This document shows, piece by piece, positions 25,706 to 35,841 of a DNA stretch of 64,000 bases (position 1 is its first letter; each line of letters starts with the position of its first letter). The stretch is from Anaerolineales bacterium (lineage in GTDB: Bacteria; Chloroflexota; Anaerolineae; 4572-78; J111): assembly GCA_015075405.1 (NCBI GenBank), contig JABTUK010000002.1, forward strand, positions 248,001 through 312,000, given 5' to 3'. A program made the position numbers and the translations under genes. Under the pieces are notes generated by a model. That model saw only the letters and a program-made list of their open reading frames with translations, was not told the DNA's origin and made no database searches.

Positions 25706-27903
25706 AAGAGAACGCCTTGCTTCAAGTGTGGCTTCTCTTCGATGGTCTTTGCAGTAGATTTTGTATCATTCATACCAGGGAAAGCCTCTGCTATCTCTTC
25801 AAGTTTGGCCTGCATTTCCTGTAATGCCTCAGTTACAACTCCGGCAGAAGCAACAGGGCCTAGAGCAGAGATAAATTGACTGATAACGGTAATTCGACGG
25901 TCATTGAGAGAGAGCTTTAAGCCAATCTGGGCAAGGCGAGAGAGTTTTTGATAGGCTCGTTTGGTTGTATCATTCAACGCCGCAGAGGAGTCTAAGGTAA
26001 GACGCCTATCTTGTTCTTTCTTCTTACAAACAAGCAGTATATCGAGTTGAATCGGCTCCTTTGCCTGAGATTTTGGCGCAGCTACCGACATTTCGGCTTT
26101 AACCGGATGAGCGTTAACAATTGAGAAGCCGGCGTCGTAAACAGCTTCCACTAAAGCCTGCCAGCCTTCTGCGCGAGAATGATGGTAGGTAAATACAAGA
26201 AGCCCTTCATCTTTTAAAATGCGGCGACACTCAATGAAAACGGTGCGTAGTTTAACTGCAAATTTATCCGGGCTGGTATCTTGTACCTCACGCGGGTGAC
26301 GAGTCGTTAAGGCATTATCAAGAAAGCCTCGCGGATAGAGTCTTTGCCAGGCGTAGAAGAAATCAGCCAGTTCAGAATAATGCACATTATCAAAAAATGG
26401 AGGGTCGGTAATGATAAAATCTACGGACTGAGTCGGCAAGTTGGTTTCCTCAGAACTGCCACAAGAGAGATAAATACCTTTCGGCTTAAAGTTACCCTCA
26501 ACCGGCCACGATTTTTCTAGGCGGCCAGAAAATGCGTTACTGGAGAAATGTGTTTTACCAGAACCGTTGACTGCCACTTCAAAAGGGGCGTCACGATAGT
26601 CCAGAGCGCGCACCAGACGTGACTTAAATAAATTAGTGAATGAACCAGAGCTTTTTGCAGTACCCCACACATTGGCCTCGATAGGCGTTCGTTCCGGTTT
26701 CAAAATATGATGGGCAAACATATGTCGAACTGCTCCGGTGCCTTCACCTTTATATGAGGCAAAGAGATTATTGAACTCCAATACCCCGGAGAAAAGGATA
26801 AGTAAAGCATCTCTTGTCATTGGGTCTGGCAGGGCCGCGATAGCTTCTTGCAGCCACCCTAAGCCGAGAAGTTGCCTATCGTTGAAGAAATCGCGCCAGG
26901 TGCGGTAGTTGTAGCCGATAGCCTGACGGGTATTAAATCCATCGGCCAGAACAGTTTCGGGAAGATGGATAGCGCCTCGTTCTAATTCATGGTACAGCAA
27001 GTTGGAACACGCTTGATAAGCCTCAATATCCTCAGCCGTAGCAGGAAGATAACATTTTTTGCCTTGTGATGTCAGCAAAAGTTTGCCATAGAGCCGATGA
27101 ATGGGTGGATGACCAAGAGAGCGCACTGACTCGGCAATAGAAAATGAGTGAGAGCAGGCAGGGCACGTGGCTTTGGTTCCGGCAGCAGGACCAAGCTGTG
27201 GGTTAAAATTTAACCCACACGAGCGGCAATCAACCTGTTTATTAGAGTTTAGTTCAGGAAAAATATCGCCACAGCGCGGGCAGCAAATTTGAACTTCGGG
27301 CTTGCGATCAGGATAAGCGTTACGGGCAATAATATAAGATGGGAATAAGTCTACGCCAATAAAGCAATGGGGACATTGTATCTGTTTTACCCAGAAAAAG
27401 TATAACACATCACAACGCTGTCCGCTTTCATCATCTGCCTGGTAAAGTTCTCGAATACGCTGACCTACTGTAGAGGAAAGAGAAGTAAAGGCATTTTGTA
27501 ATTGCCGGCGGTCAAGAGGACCAAGCGCAACCCGGACGCTTTCGCAAGCCACTGGGTTAATATCGCGCCCCAAAACAGTACAACCCAGCTTATGCCCTTC
27601 GCCAAGGGTAGTCCCGCTGCCCATAAAGGGGTCAAAAACTGTTGTCGCTGAAAAATTATGCTTTTGATAGAAAGATGCGCTCAAGTCGGCGCTTTCAGGC
27701 AAAAGACAACCCAGCAGAATTCCCCTAAAAACAGAGCCAAGCCGTTTGGCCCACCATTTGTGAATATGATAGATGGGACGATAGATTTCCTTCCGCCAGC
27801 TTTCTCGTTCGGCAATACTAGAAAGAAACTCAAACGGAAATGTATCCGCTTCAACAAGCCGAACCTGATTGATGGACGAGATAAGGTTAGTCAAGTTTGT
27901 CAT
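25702..27903 (-). CDS. DNA methyltransferase with inserted zinc ribbons
   Basis: A 733-residue amino-methyltransferase (adenine-N6 or cytosine-N4 type). The AdoMet-binding motif is FDPFMGSGTTL (about 90-100), and the catalytic motif is TDPPF at 499-503, so the order is that of the beta class. Between them (about 177-250) lie four CxxC knuckles (CPHC, CPRC, CRSC, CPAC), forming two zinc ribbons that may recognise DNA. The N-terminal RPIYHIHKWWAKRLGSVFR segment is typical of the DUF1156-like methylase group. It overlaps the nuclease gene upstream by 17 bases, so the two are probably a restriction-modification operon. Confidence 0.85.
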   Translation of the reverse strand: MTNLTNLISSINQVRLVEADTFPFEFLSSIAERESWRKEIYRPIYHIHKWWAKRLGSVFRGILLGCLLPESADLSASFYQKHNFSATTVFDPFMGSGTTLGEGHKLGCTVLGRDINPVACESVRVALGPLDRRQLQNAFTSLSSTVGQRIRELYQADDESGQRCDVLYFFWVKQIQCPHCFIGVDLFPSYIIARNAYPDRKPEVQICCPRCGDIFPELNSNKQVDCRSCGLNFNPQLGPAAGTKATCPACSHSFSIAESVRSLGHPPIHRLYGKLLLTSQGKKCYLPATAEDIEAYQACSNLLYHELERGAIHLPETVLADGFNTRQAIGYNYRTWRDFFNDRQLLGLGWLQEAIAALPDPMTRDALLILFSGVLEFNNLFASYKGEGTGAVRHMFAHHILKPERTPIEANVWGTAKSSGSFTNLFKSRLVRALDYRDAPFEVAVNGSGKTHFSSNAFSGRLEKSWPVEGNFKPKGIYLSCGSSEETNLPTQSVDFIITDPPFFDNVHYSELADFFYAWQRLYPRGFLDNALTTRHPREVQDTSPDKFAVKLRTVFIECRRILKDEGLLVFTYHHSRAEGWQALVEAVYDAGFSIVNAHPVKAEMSVAAPKSQAKEPIQLDILLVCKKKEQDRRLTLDSSAALNDTTKRAYQKLSRLAQIGLKLSLNDRRITVISQFISALGPVASAGVVTEALQEMQAKLEEIAEAFPGMNDTKSTAKTIEEKPHLKQGVLF

Positions 27904-28681
27904 CTTCGTCTGTTGGAGGATTAAGCTCAGGAGACTCGCGCATCACAACCGGCTCATTCGGCCCACGACCAAGTCGCCAAGCCAGAAAAACATGTTCTCG
28001 TCCGGCAAAGGGATTGGGAATTGTTTCTGGCGTTAAAGTATTGTATCGAAGATCAAAAGTATAACCAACAATCAGCATATCCGTTTCTTTACGCACCAAC
28101 ATGCCAACCTGCTTAAAGTCACCTTCGACAACAAATTCTTCGGGAAGAATAAGTGTTTGCAAATGGGCCACCCCAGAAACCAAGCCAAAAGGCGTTGGAG
28201 CAACATACATTTTGCGGTCACGAATCATAATATCCCCATAACTGCCAAAGCCTTTAATACTTCTGTTTTTATGAGTGTATTCGTGGTCTGCGTTGAGAAA
28301 GTCGCCGTGACAAATCACCAAATCTAAAACTGGATACGTATCACCATCGGGTACAGCGGGGTAACGACCAAACACATAAAAAATTGTGCGTCCATTGTAG
28401 CTGCCGGAAGGAACCTGGCTATTGCTATCATAATTGACTTCACGGCCGGGATAAGCTAAACCTTTGACCTCATAACCCTCAGTGAAACTTACCATCCGAA
28501 AATCCGGATAGCTATTTCTTCCACCCACTTCATAGTGGAAACCCATTTCATCCAGCCGGGCACGAACCCAATTTTGAAAATGAAACTCCTTATCTTGTCT
28601 GCTTTCTCGGTGAATTAGTTTTCCATCCCGGATGGCATGAACACACCGAGAGAAAAGATGTAGAATCGTTGAGTCAGGCAT
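27887..28681 (-). CDS. Probable type II restriction endonuclease, PD-(D/E)XK
   Basis: A 264-residue protein with a classical nuclease core: SYPDFRMV contains Pro59-Asp60, followed after ten residues by Glu71-Val72-Lys73 in GYEVKGLAYPG, which matches PD-x10-ExK. The helix RQDKEFHFQNWVRARLDEM before it fits the first core helix. The rest has no clear family. The gene is directly upstream of, and overlaps, the methyltransferase gene, so cutting unmethylated DNA at a shared site is the likely role. The recognition site cannot be predicted. Confidence 0.75.
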   Translation of the reverse strand: MPDSTILHLFSRCVHAIRDGKLIHRESRQDKEFHFQNWVRARLDEMGFHYEVGGRNSYPDFRMVSFTEGYEVKGLAYPGREVNYDSNSQVPSGSYNGRTIFYVFGRYPAVPDGDTYPVLDLVICHGDFLNADHEYTHKNRSIKGFGSYGDIMIRDRKMYVAPTPFGLVSGVAHLQTLILPEEFVVEGDFKQVGMLVRKETDMLIVGYTFDLRYNTLTPETIPNPFAGREHVFLAWRLGRGPNEPVVMRESPELNPPTDEDDKLD

Positions 28682-28802
28682 TACTTGTTGTATCGCCGAG
28701 TGGACGGCTTTCGAGTAAACATTTTATGACACTGAGATATTTTATCTGAAGCAATTTAGCACAATACCCTGAGATAAACAATTACCTGGCAACTGATTTC
28801 TT

Positions 28803-30179
28803 TCACTTCCCAATACAGAACTTACTAAAAATAGTATCCAACAAATCCTCTGTGGCCGTTTCGCCGGTGATTTCGCCGAGGGCATCTACGGCGGCGCGGA
28901 CATCAATGGAAACCAAATCGGGGGAGAGGCCGTCTTGTTGAGCAGTGATAGCCGCCTGGGTATGGCTCAAAGCTCGTTGCAGTAAAGCCTTATGGCGGGG
29001 ATTGCTGACCAGCGGCGTGTCCGCCAGGGTGACGCTGCCCCCTGTGACCAGTTCTACAATAGCCGCTTCCAGGGTTTCAATCCCTTCATTTGTCAGGGCC
29101 GACATACGGACACGGTGGGCTGCCGGTAAAAAGTCTGCCGGCGGCTCGACCTGTTGGGCCGCCGGCAAATCATTTTTATTGACCACCAACAGCGCCGGCT
29201 TCTGGCCCACCAACCCTTCAATCTCCCAATCTCCAATCTCCAATCTCTGACTCCCATCTACCACCATCAGCGCAATATCCGCCCGCGCCAGGGCCGCTCG
29301 ACTGCGCTCGACCCCAATCCGCTCGACTTCATCCGCCGTTTCAGCCCGGATGCCGGCGGTATCTACCAGCACCACCGGGATGCCGCCGATGTTGGCCGTT
29401 TCTTCCAGGGTGTCGCGGGTGGTGCCGGGGATGGCAGTCACAATGGCCCGGTCGCCGCGCAGCAGAGCATTGAGCAGGCTGCTTTTGCCCACATTGGGCC
29501 GGCCGACAATGGCGGCTCGTACCCCCTGGCGATAGATCAAGCCCTGGTCGGCGCTGTGGAGCAATTTTTCCAACTGCGCTCCCACCTCACGCAGCGGGCC
29601 AACCACATCCTGAAACGGAATCTCATCTTCGACAAAATCAATACTCGCCTCCAGAAAGGCCAGCGTATCCAGCAGCGCCCGCCGCACATCAGCCACTTGC
29701 GCCGACAGGCTGCCGCTCAACTGCTCATTGGCCACGCGCAAAGCCGCCTCGGTTTTGGCCTCGATTACATCCAGCACAGCTTCGGCCTGAGCCAAATCCA
29801 ACCGCCCGTTGAGAAAGGCCCGCAAGGTCATCTCGCCGGCCTCGGCGGGTCGAGCGCCCAAACTGAGGGTTAATTGGAAAATGCGCCGCAGCGGTACCAG
29901 GCCCCCGTGGGCCTGAATTTCAACAACATCTTGCCGGGTGTAACTGCGGGGTTTGGGCATATAAACAACCAGGGCCTCGTCTACCGTAGCGCCGGAATCC
30001 GGCTCAACAATCTGGCCATAATGGAGGCGGTAGGGCTGAAAATTGGTGCGCCCCACCGCCGAGCGAAACAGCCGGTGGGCAATGGGATACGCTTCGGGGC
30101 CGCTAAGTTTAACAATCCCTACCCCGCTTTGGCCTATTGACGTAGCAATAGCAGCTATGGTATCATCTAAGCTGTACAT
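28803..30179 (-). CDS. mnmE: tRNA modification GTPase MnmE
   Basis: A 458-residue MnmE (TrmE), which with MnmG adds the carboxymethylaminomethyl group at wobble U34 of certain tRNAs. The N-terminal folate-binding domain starts MYSLDDTIAAIATSIGQ. The inserted G domain has G1 GRPNVGKSS, G3 DTAGI and G4 NKND, and the protein ends in FCIGK with the conserved Cys. Between G3 and G4, the tract encoding SQRLEIGDWEIEGL is made of caatctcc words and is an in-frame insertion of the repeat type found in intergenic gaps. mnmG is not in the window. Confidence 0.96.
   Translation of the reverse strand: MYSLDDTIAAIATSIGQSGVGIVKLSGPEAYPIAHRLFRSAVGRTNFQPYRLHYGQIVEPDSGATVDEALVVYMPKPRSYTRQDVVEIQAHGGLVPLRRIFQLTLSLGARPAEAGEMTLRAFLNGRLDLAQAEAVLDVIEAKTEAALRVANEQLSGSLSAQVADVRRALLDTLAFLEASIDFVEDEIPFQDVVGPLREVGAQLEKLLHSADQGLIYRQGVRAAIVGRPNVGKSSLLNALLRGDRAIVTAIPGTTRDTLEETANIGGIPVVLVDTAGIRAETADEVERIGVERSRAALARADIALMVVDGSQRLEIGDWEIEGLVGQKPALLVVNKNDLPAAQQVEPPADFLPAAHRVRMSALTNEGIETLEAAIVELVTGGSVTLADTPLVSNPRHKALLQRALSHTQAAITAQQDGLSPDLVSIDVRAAVDALGEITGETATEDLLDTIFSKFCIGK
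29218..29262. repeat. Word-built tract inside mnmE
   Basis: Three or more copies of the heptamer-like word atctccaa lie in frame in the G domain between the G3 and G4 motifs. Other MnmE proteins have a short loop here. Confidence 0.6.
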
Positions 30180-30433
30180 AACTTATAATTCTCCGAGGGC
30201 ATATTATACCATAAGCCAGACAGCGCCGAGAATTGAAAACAGATGAGAAGTTGTTGAGCCATATTTTGCTTCCCGCCTCGCCGCTTATTCAACCTATCCA
30301 ACTTGGTTTAGAGCTATATTTATGGCATGTTATCAATAATGAACACAGTTTTGAAGGTTCAGACGGTTTCACAATGCCACTCCTCCAGGACAGTTTTTTT
30401 GGTTTACCGGCCAAATAATGGATTGCCTGGCTT

Positions 30434-32713
30434 ATGAATAACTCGTCTGATTGGCTGCAAGCCGGATTGAAATATTTTTCATCCAGCATTAGAAATAAAA
30501 TTATTATCCCCTACGCTTTACTAACGCTCATGTTAGCCGTTCTGGGGGTTTTTATCGTTACCCGGCTGGTGGCCGGCTCTTTGGAGGATCGTCTAAAGAA
30601 CCAATTGGTTGAAGCCGGCCGGGTGGTTAGCGATGAAATTGTTAATCGAGAACGCAATCGGCTGGAAATTCAGCGGGCGGTGGCTAATACCGAAGGGGTG
30701 GCCGAGGCCCTGGTCAACCGCAATTTCGCGGTCCTGGACGAGCTTATTTCCCCCCTTATAGCCAATTATAAAGATATTGACAGCGTGGTGCTGCTTGATA
30801 CACAGGGCAAAGAGGTTTTGCGTTTGCAGCGTGAAATCAATGCGCCCAATGTAGCCGCGCAAACCTATCGTGGCAGTGGGGCCGATTTTTCGGTCTGGCT
30901 GCCGGTCAAGCGGGTTTTGGCTAATAACAATAATGGGGCTAAAGAGATCCAAATTGCTTTGGAGCCTAATTCGGGCGAGTTAATTATTTACACCATCGGC
31001 GCTATCGAAAACTCAGACGGAATCATTGGGGCAGCCCTGGTAGGGACTTACCTCAAAAAGGAATTAGACGCTGTCCAAAACCTGGCGCTGGCCGAGGTAA
31101 CCCTGTTTGATGATACAGGTGAGGTGATTTATTCCACCCTGGTACCCAATGAGGCGGAAGCCCAGGAAGTTTTTAGGGTATTTACGCCGGCCCGCTATCA
31201 AGAAGTCATCAAGCAGGAAGGCATCACCTTTCTCGACGAAGTGGAAGGGCCAGATGGCCCCGAAATCCAGGATATTCAGGCGCGAGGCCAAATCTACCGG
31301 CTGGCCTACGCCCCCTTCATTCTGCGCAACCGTATTTATGGCGTTTATGCGGTAGCGCTGCCGACCAACTTCATCACCGAAACCAATGATCAGAGCCGCA
31401 ATCTTTTGGCCCTCACCTTTTCTGGAGGTGTAGTACTGGTGCTGGTCATTGGCTATACGGTCTCACAGCGGATTATCCGCCCTATTGTGCGGCTAGTGCA
31501 AACCTCACAAGCCATTGCCAGAGGCGATCTGGGCCAGCGCACCGGTCTGGTTCAAGGGGATGAAATTGGTATTTTAGCCACCACTTTTGACGCCATGACC
31601 GACGAATTGCAGCGGCTTCTGCGCGTCCAACGCGAGGAGGCCAGTAAGCTCAACGCCATTTTGAGCAGTATTGCCGATGGGGTTATAGTGCAGGATTTAG
31701 AGGGTAATACAGTCATCATGAACCCCGCCGCCGAGAACATCCTGGAAGCGGTAGGCGGTGATTTCAGGTATACTTCCCCGGTCTCGTCAACCCACGAGGT
31801 CAAACCATCCCCGCTGCTAACCCATCTCACCGGGCTTGAATTTCACGAAACTCGCCGTTTTGAGGCGGGCCAGCGGGTGTTGAGCGCCTTATCCGCCCCG
31901 GTGCTAACCGCCGATAAAGAGCAACTTGGCTCGGTGGTGGTGCTGCGTGATATTACCCGCGAGGTTGAGTCCGAACGGCTCAAGGATGATTTTATCACCA
32001 GCGTGTCCCACGAATTACGCACACCCTTGACAGCCATTAAAGGTTATAATGATTTGTTACGCATGACTGCCGGCAACAAACTGGATGAGCGCCAGTTGAG
32101 TTTTATCGAAACAGTGGATAAAAATGTGGGCGACCTGCTCCAGTTGATTCAGGAAATGCTCGATCTCTCGCAGATTCAGGCCGGCACTCTGGGCATTGAC
32201 CAGGAACCCGTCAATCTGTCACAGTTGATTACAGCCGAAAGTGAAAAGTGGACCACAAAAATGCAGGAACGGGAGTTAGCTTTTACCGTACAAGTGCCGG
32301 ATGAGCCGGTTTGGGTTGAGGGTGATTGGAATCGTTTGACCCGCGTGGTTCACAACCTGATCAGGAATGCCTACGATTATACCCTGCCGGGGGGGCAGAT
32401 CGAGGTGCGGCTCAGGCAAGAAAATGGCCGGGGACAGGCAGAGTTTAGAGATACCGGCGTGGGCATTGCCCCGGAACAACAGCGTTTTCTCTTTACCCGC
32501 TTCTTCCGGGCCATTCACGCCGAAAGCACGTTTGAGGTTAGCGGCGCGGGTCTGGGTTTGTATATTAGTAAAGCTATCATCGAAGCTCACCAGGGCGAAA
32601 TTTGGCTCGAAAGCAAACTCAATCAGGGTAGCGTCTTCATCTTTGCCTTGCCAATTATCGAAAGGGTTGACAATGAAGTTGAAACAGAAATGGAGTATGC
32701 CAATACCGAATGA
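30434..32713 (+). CDS. Membrane sensor histidine kinase with HAMP and PAS
   Basis: A 759-residue kinase. A first membrane span (about 27-47) and a second (about 316-338) enclose a Cache-like extracellular sensor. Then come a HAMP linker (about 340-395), a PAS domain (about 405-510), the dimerisation helix with phospho-acceptor His526 in SVSHELRTPL, and an ATPase with N box NLIRNAYDY, G1 DTGVGI and G2 GAGLGLYIS. All kinase residues are present. No response regulator is adjacent. A 254-base non-coding gap lies upstream between it and divergent mnmE. Confidence 0.94.
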   Translation: MNNSSDWLQAGLKYFSSSIRNKIIIPYALLTLMLAVLGVFIVTRLVAGSLEDRLKNQLVEAGRVVSDEIVNRERNRLEIQRAVANTEGVAEALVNRNFAVLDELISPLIANYKDIDSVVLLDTQGKEVLRLQREINAPNVAAQTYRGSGADFSVWLPVKRVLANNNNGAKEIQIALEPNSGELIIYTIGAIENSDGIIGAALVGTYLKKELDAVQNLALAEVTLFDDTGEVIYSTLVPNEAEAQEVFRVFTPARYQEVIKQEGITFLDEVEGPDGPEIQDIQARGQIYRLAYAPFILRNRIYGVYAVALPTNFITETNDQSRNLLALTFSGGVVLVLVIGYTVSQRIIRPIVRLVQTSQAIARGDLGQRTGLVQGDEIGILATTFDAMTDELQRLLRVQREEASKLNAILSSIADGVIVQDLEGNTVIMNPAAENILEAVGGDFRYTSPVSSTHEVKPSPLLTHLTGLEFHETRRFEAGQRVLSALSAPVLTADKEQLGSVVVLRDITREVESERLKDDFITSVSHELRTPLTAIKGYNDLLRMTAGNKLDERQLSFIETVDKNVGDLLQLIQEMLDLSQIQAGTLGIDQEPVNLSQLITAESEKWTTKMQERELAFTVQVPDEPVWVEGDWNRLTRVVHNLIRNAYDYTLPGGQIEVRLRQENGRGQAEFRDTGVGIAPEQQRFLFTRFFRAIHAESTFEVSGAGLGLYISKAIIEAHQGEIWLESKLNQGSVFIFALPIIERVDNEVETEMEYANTE

Positions 32714-32830
32714 CTGGCCAATTCAAACCAATTTCAAACCTGCGCGAGGTATAATGGAAATAATCTGGGCCTATTAGGCTCTTGAATTGAACTAAAAAAT
32801 AAAGTAAACTATGAGGGTAAAAGGCGCGTC

Positions 32831-34765
32831 ATGTTACCAGGAACAGCACCCTCAGACCCACCTGTTCAAGAAGAAAAAGATAAAGATGAGCGGCGTAAAA
32901 TAATTATTGCGTTGCTCTTTTTACTTTTAAGTTTTAGCTGTATTTTCTGTTCTTCCCAAGGCGCTTTGTGGTTGATCAATCGAGACCGGGTTGACGCCAG
33001 CATGCGCTCCAAATTAAAGGCTGATTACGGTTTCGATCCGGCCCTGGCCCTGGCCCCCCTGTCTGAAGAGATTATTGCCGAGGCCGAGCAGGATGAAGCC
33101 GCCCTGTTAGCCCGGCAGACGCCTATTGCGGTTGGGCTGGGCATCGCCATTTTACCCAATCCGTTACCCACCCCTGCGCCAACAGCTATCACCTTATTAC
33201 CCACCCCGACTCCTACCCCAACTCCTGCGCCCTCATCAAACCCCGCTCCAGCCCTGCCTACACCTGCTGCACCCACAGCCACGCAAGAAGTACCGCCAAC
33301 TTCGCCTCCATCCACCGTCACTAGCGCCCCACCGACCATCTCACCGCCGACCGTTCCCGCTACGGTCCCACCAACTGTGCCAGCCACAGTTCCGCCAACT
33401 ATGCCGCCACCGACTCCCGCAACTGTGCCACCGACAATTCCGGCCACTGTGCTACCAACCATACCGGCAACGGTAGCTCCATCAACAGTCACGGCTACCC
33501 CCACTAACACTGCCACACCCACCGATACACCGACAGCCACCGCAACAGCCACCCATACGCCAACTTCTACCCCAATACCCCCTACGGTGGCATTTAGCGC
33601 CGCCACTTTTAACATTAACGAGAACGGCGGCAACGCCGTCATAACGGTTCTACTGAGCGCAAGTTCTACCCAGACCGTCACCGTAAATTATGCCTCTCTT
33701 GTGGGCGGTACAGCCACGCTGGCTGGAGATTACACCCCGGTGAGTGGATCGCTCATCTTTAGCCCCGGTCAGACCAGTCAAACATTTAATGTTCCTGTTA
33801 TCAACGATGCTGTCAACGAGGGTGATGAAACCGTTTTGCTTCATCTCAGCACACCGGTCAACGCCACATTGGGCTTAAGCGACGCTACTTTGATAATTAT
33901 AGAGGATGACCCTCCCCCATCGGTGCAGTTTAGCAGCGGCAATTACAATATGACAGAAGCTAACACGACGATACCCATAGATGTTACGCTTAGTATTGCT
34001 TCCGCTCTAACCATAACAGTTGATTATGCTACGAGCGAAAACACAGCAACCGCTGGACAAGATTATACTGATACTTCTGGCAACTTAACTTTTGCTCCCG
34101 GCCAAACCAATCAAACTTTCTCTGTACAGATCATTAATGACAATCTTCAAGAACCGGACGAAACTGTGTCTCTCAGACTTAGTAACCCTACTAATGCCGG
34201 GCTCGGTCCAACCAACCCTGCTACCCTAACAATTAGCGACGATGGTGATACCGGAGGGTGCGCTGGTTCTTCTACATCAGGTCAACCCAATATAGGTCCA
34301 CCCGATGGTCAGCGGGTGAATATTGCTTGTGGTTCTGCGATTGTGGTTGACCTTGGTAGTACCCCTATTGATACTACAACACCAGACACAAATCCCGACT
34401 TTGTCTTCTATGAGTTGGGGCAGCCCAATCCTCCCATTACTGTTACTTTTATCTTTATGGATTGGACTATTGTTAAGGTAGGCACAGCCAGTGGTCTCTG
34501 GTATGAGGTTTTCAATTGGGGAGATAATGTAATACTAGATGATAATTCAAATATCGGTCAAGCAGGCTATGGCCCACCTAATGAGGATGATAACTTGGTC
34601 ATTCCTGTAACTAATCTATATGGAACCGCTCCCTATACCACAGGGATCACAATTGATATAGATGCACGAGCGCCAGCCGGTATTTATCAGTATATTCGGA
34701 TAGAATCACCTCCCAATGGAGCCAACGACCCACCAGAAGTTGATGCAATAGAGATATTGCCCTAA
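32831..34765 (+). CDS. Calx-beta surface protein with Pro/Thr-rich stalk
   Basis: A 644-residue membrane-anchored protein. One span (about 25-48) is followed by a Pro/Thr/Ala-rich, low-complexity stalk (about 115-250) made of PTVPATVPPT-like repeats. Two Calx-beta domains follow (about 255-355 and 360-460, each ending in the I-x-E/D-D-D calcium-site segment), then a C-terminal domain of about 170 residues of unknown family, with a single Cys pair (GGCAG and IACGS). It has the layout of an extracellular adhesin or scaffolding protein. It is followed by a terminator and follows a histidine kinase gene on the same strand. Confidence 0.8.
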   Translation: MLPGTAPSDPPVQEEKDKDERRKIIIALLFLLLSFSCIFCSSQGALWLINRDRVDASMRSKLKADYGFDPALALAPLSEEIIAEAEQDEAALLARQTPIAVGLGIAILPNPLPTPAPTAITLLPTPTPTPTPAPSSNPAPALPTPAAPTATQEVPPTSPPSTVTSAPPTISPPTVPATVPPTVPATVPPTMPPPTPATVPPTIPATVLPTIPATVAPSTVTATPTNTATPTDTPTATATATHTPTSTPIPPTVAFSAATFNINENGGNAVITVLLSASSTQTVTVNYASLVGGTATLAGDYTPVSGSLIFSPGQTSQTFNVPVINDAVNEGDETVLLHLSTPVNATLGLSDATLIIIEDDPPPSVQFSSGNYNMTEANTTIPIDVTLSIASALTITVDYATSENTATAGQDYTDTSGNLTFAPGQTNQTFSVQIINDNLQEPDETVSLRLSNPTNAGLGPTNPATLTISDDGDTGGCAGSSTSGQPNIGPPDGQRVNIACGSAIVVDLGSTPIDTTTPDTNPDFVFYELGQPNPPITVTFIFMDWTIVKVGTASGLWYEVFNWGDNVILDDNSNIGQAGYGPPNEDDNLVIPVTNLYGTAPYTTGITIDIDARAPAGIYQYIRIESPPNGANDPPEVDAIEILP

Positions 34766-34800
34766 GATATTTGGTTTAGCTCTAATCTTATCAGGTAAAT

Positions 34801-34838
34801 AAAAAGAGACGGTCTCGACTCGGCCCGTCTCTTTTTAT
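34801..34838. terminator. Bidirectional intrinsic terminator
   Basis: aaaaagagacgg and cccgtctcttttt form a 12-bp stem around tctcgactcgg. The A and T runs on both sides let it serve both the Calx-beta gene (plus) and the LysM gene (minus). Confidence 0.9.
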
Positions 34839-34861
34839 TCGAACCTAACAGTTCAGCCTGA

Positions 34862-35824
34862 CTACGGCAGCGAAATTCGCAAAACATCAAATTGGCCGTC
34901 TGGGTTGATTACCCGTAAGTCATAATTGCCCGCGGGTAGTTCGGCCACAGGGGGGAGTTTGGCTTCAAAGCTGGTGCTTGATCGCAAATCTCCCAGAGCC
35001 AGGCGGGTCACCCCGGTTGCTCCCCGCAGTTCAACCCGAAAGCCGCCTTCCTCCACTTCAAAATTTCTGCCTACCACAAAAATCGTAGTGCGGTCAACGG
35101 AAGGTTCGGCCGTAAATATTTCGGGGGCGCGAGGGGTTGCCGTAGGTGTGCCGGTTAAGGTCGGTGTCGGCGTCGGCGTGGTCGGCGTATTGGTTGGGGT
35201 TATGGTCGGGGTGGGGGGAGTAAAAGGCAGATAGATGGTCTGACCCGGCTGCACGGTCAAATTGGTAAAGCAGTTAACCTGTTGCAGATCATAGACGCTC
35301 ACGTTGGTCCGTTCGGCCAGCGCATTGAGCGTATCGCCTACTTGCACCACATAAGTTGTCCAGCTTGGCGGAGGCTGGCAGACGCCCGCCGTTCCGCCCG
35401 GCGCAGGCCCCGCAGAGGGAGAGGTGGCGGGTAGAGGGGTGGGTGTAACCACCACAATAATCGGTGTGGGGGTGGAGGCAGGCGTGGGGGGCGGAGGGAC
35501 AGGGGTGCTGGTGGCCGGTGGAGGTTGAGGAGTATTTGTCGCTGCTTCTACTGGAACGGATGTTGGCGAAGGAGTTGGCTCAAGCGTGGCTGTGTTTGTT
35601 GCCGGGGGTGGGGGGGTAGGAGTCAGTGAAGGAACCACCAATGCTGCTGTGGGCGTAACAACAGGAGTTTCAGTGACCGGACTCTCCGGGTTGCGGACGG
35701 CCAAAAGAATCGCTGCGACAACCGTCAGCGCCACCACGACTAACGTCCCCAGGGCAATCAGCAGGCGCTGTACCGGCGAAGAGGCCGAACTTCCATTATT
35801 GGTTGATGGTCCTGGAAAAGACAC
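34862..35824 (-). CDS. LysM-domain protein with Pro/Thr-rich stalk
   Basis: A 320-residue membrane protein. A single span (about 22-44) is followed by a low-complexity Pro/Thr stalk (45-145), a LysM domain (about 155-200, YVVQVGDTLNALAERTNVSV and QPGQTIYLP) that should bind N-acetylglucosamine polymers such as peptidoglycan, a second Pro/Thr stretch, and a C-terminal beta domain that resembles an IPT/TIG fold. It starts 18 bases downstream of a histidine kinase stop on the same strand, so the two are co-transcribed. It may link cell-wall state to the kinase. Confidence 0.82.
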   Translation of the reverse strand: MSFPGPSTNNGSSASSPVQRLLIALGTLVVVALTVVAAILLAVRNPESPVTETPVVTPTAALVVPSLTPTPPPPATNTATLEPTPSPTSVPVEAATNTPQPPPATSTPVPPPPTPASTPTPIIVVVTPTPLPATSPSAGPAPGGTAGVCQPPPSWTTYVVQVGDTLNALAERTNVSVYDLQQVNCFTNLTVQPGQTIYLPFTPPTPTITPTNTPTTPTPTPTLTGTPTATPRAPEIFTAEPSVDRTTIFVVGRNFEVEEGGFRVELRGATGVTRLALGDLRSSTSFEAKLPPVAELPAGNYDLRVINPDGQFDVLRISLP

Positions 35825-35841
35825 GGTTTATCACCTCGTCC

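Noticed and set aside
30233..30418. 61-codon open frame with TTG start between mnmE and the kinase
   Set aside because: No convincing RBS, no domain, weak start; could be chance in a 254-base gap.
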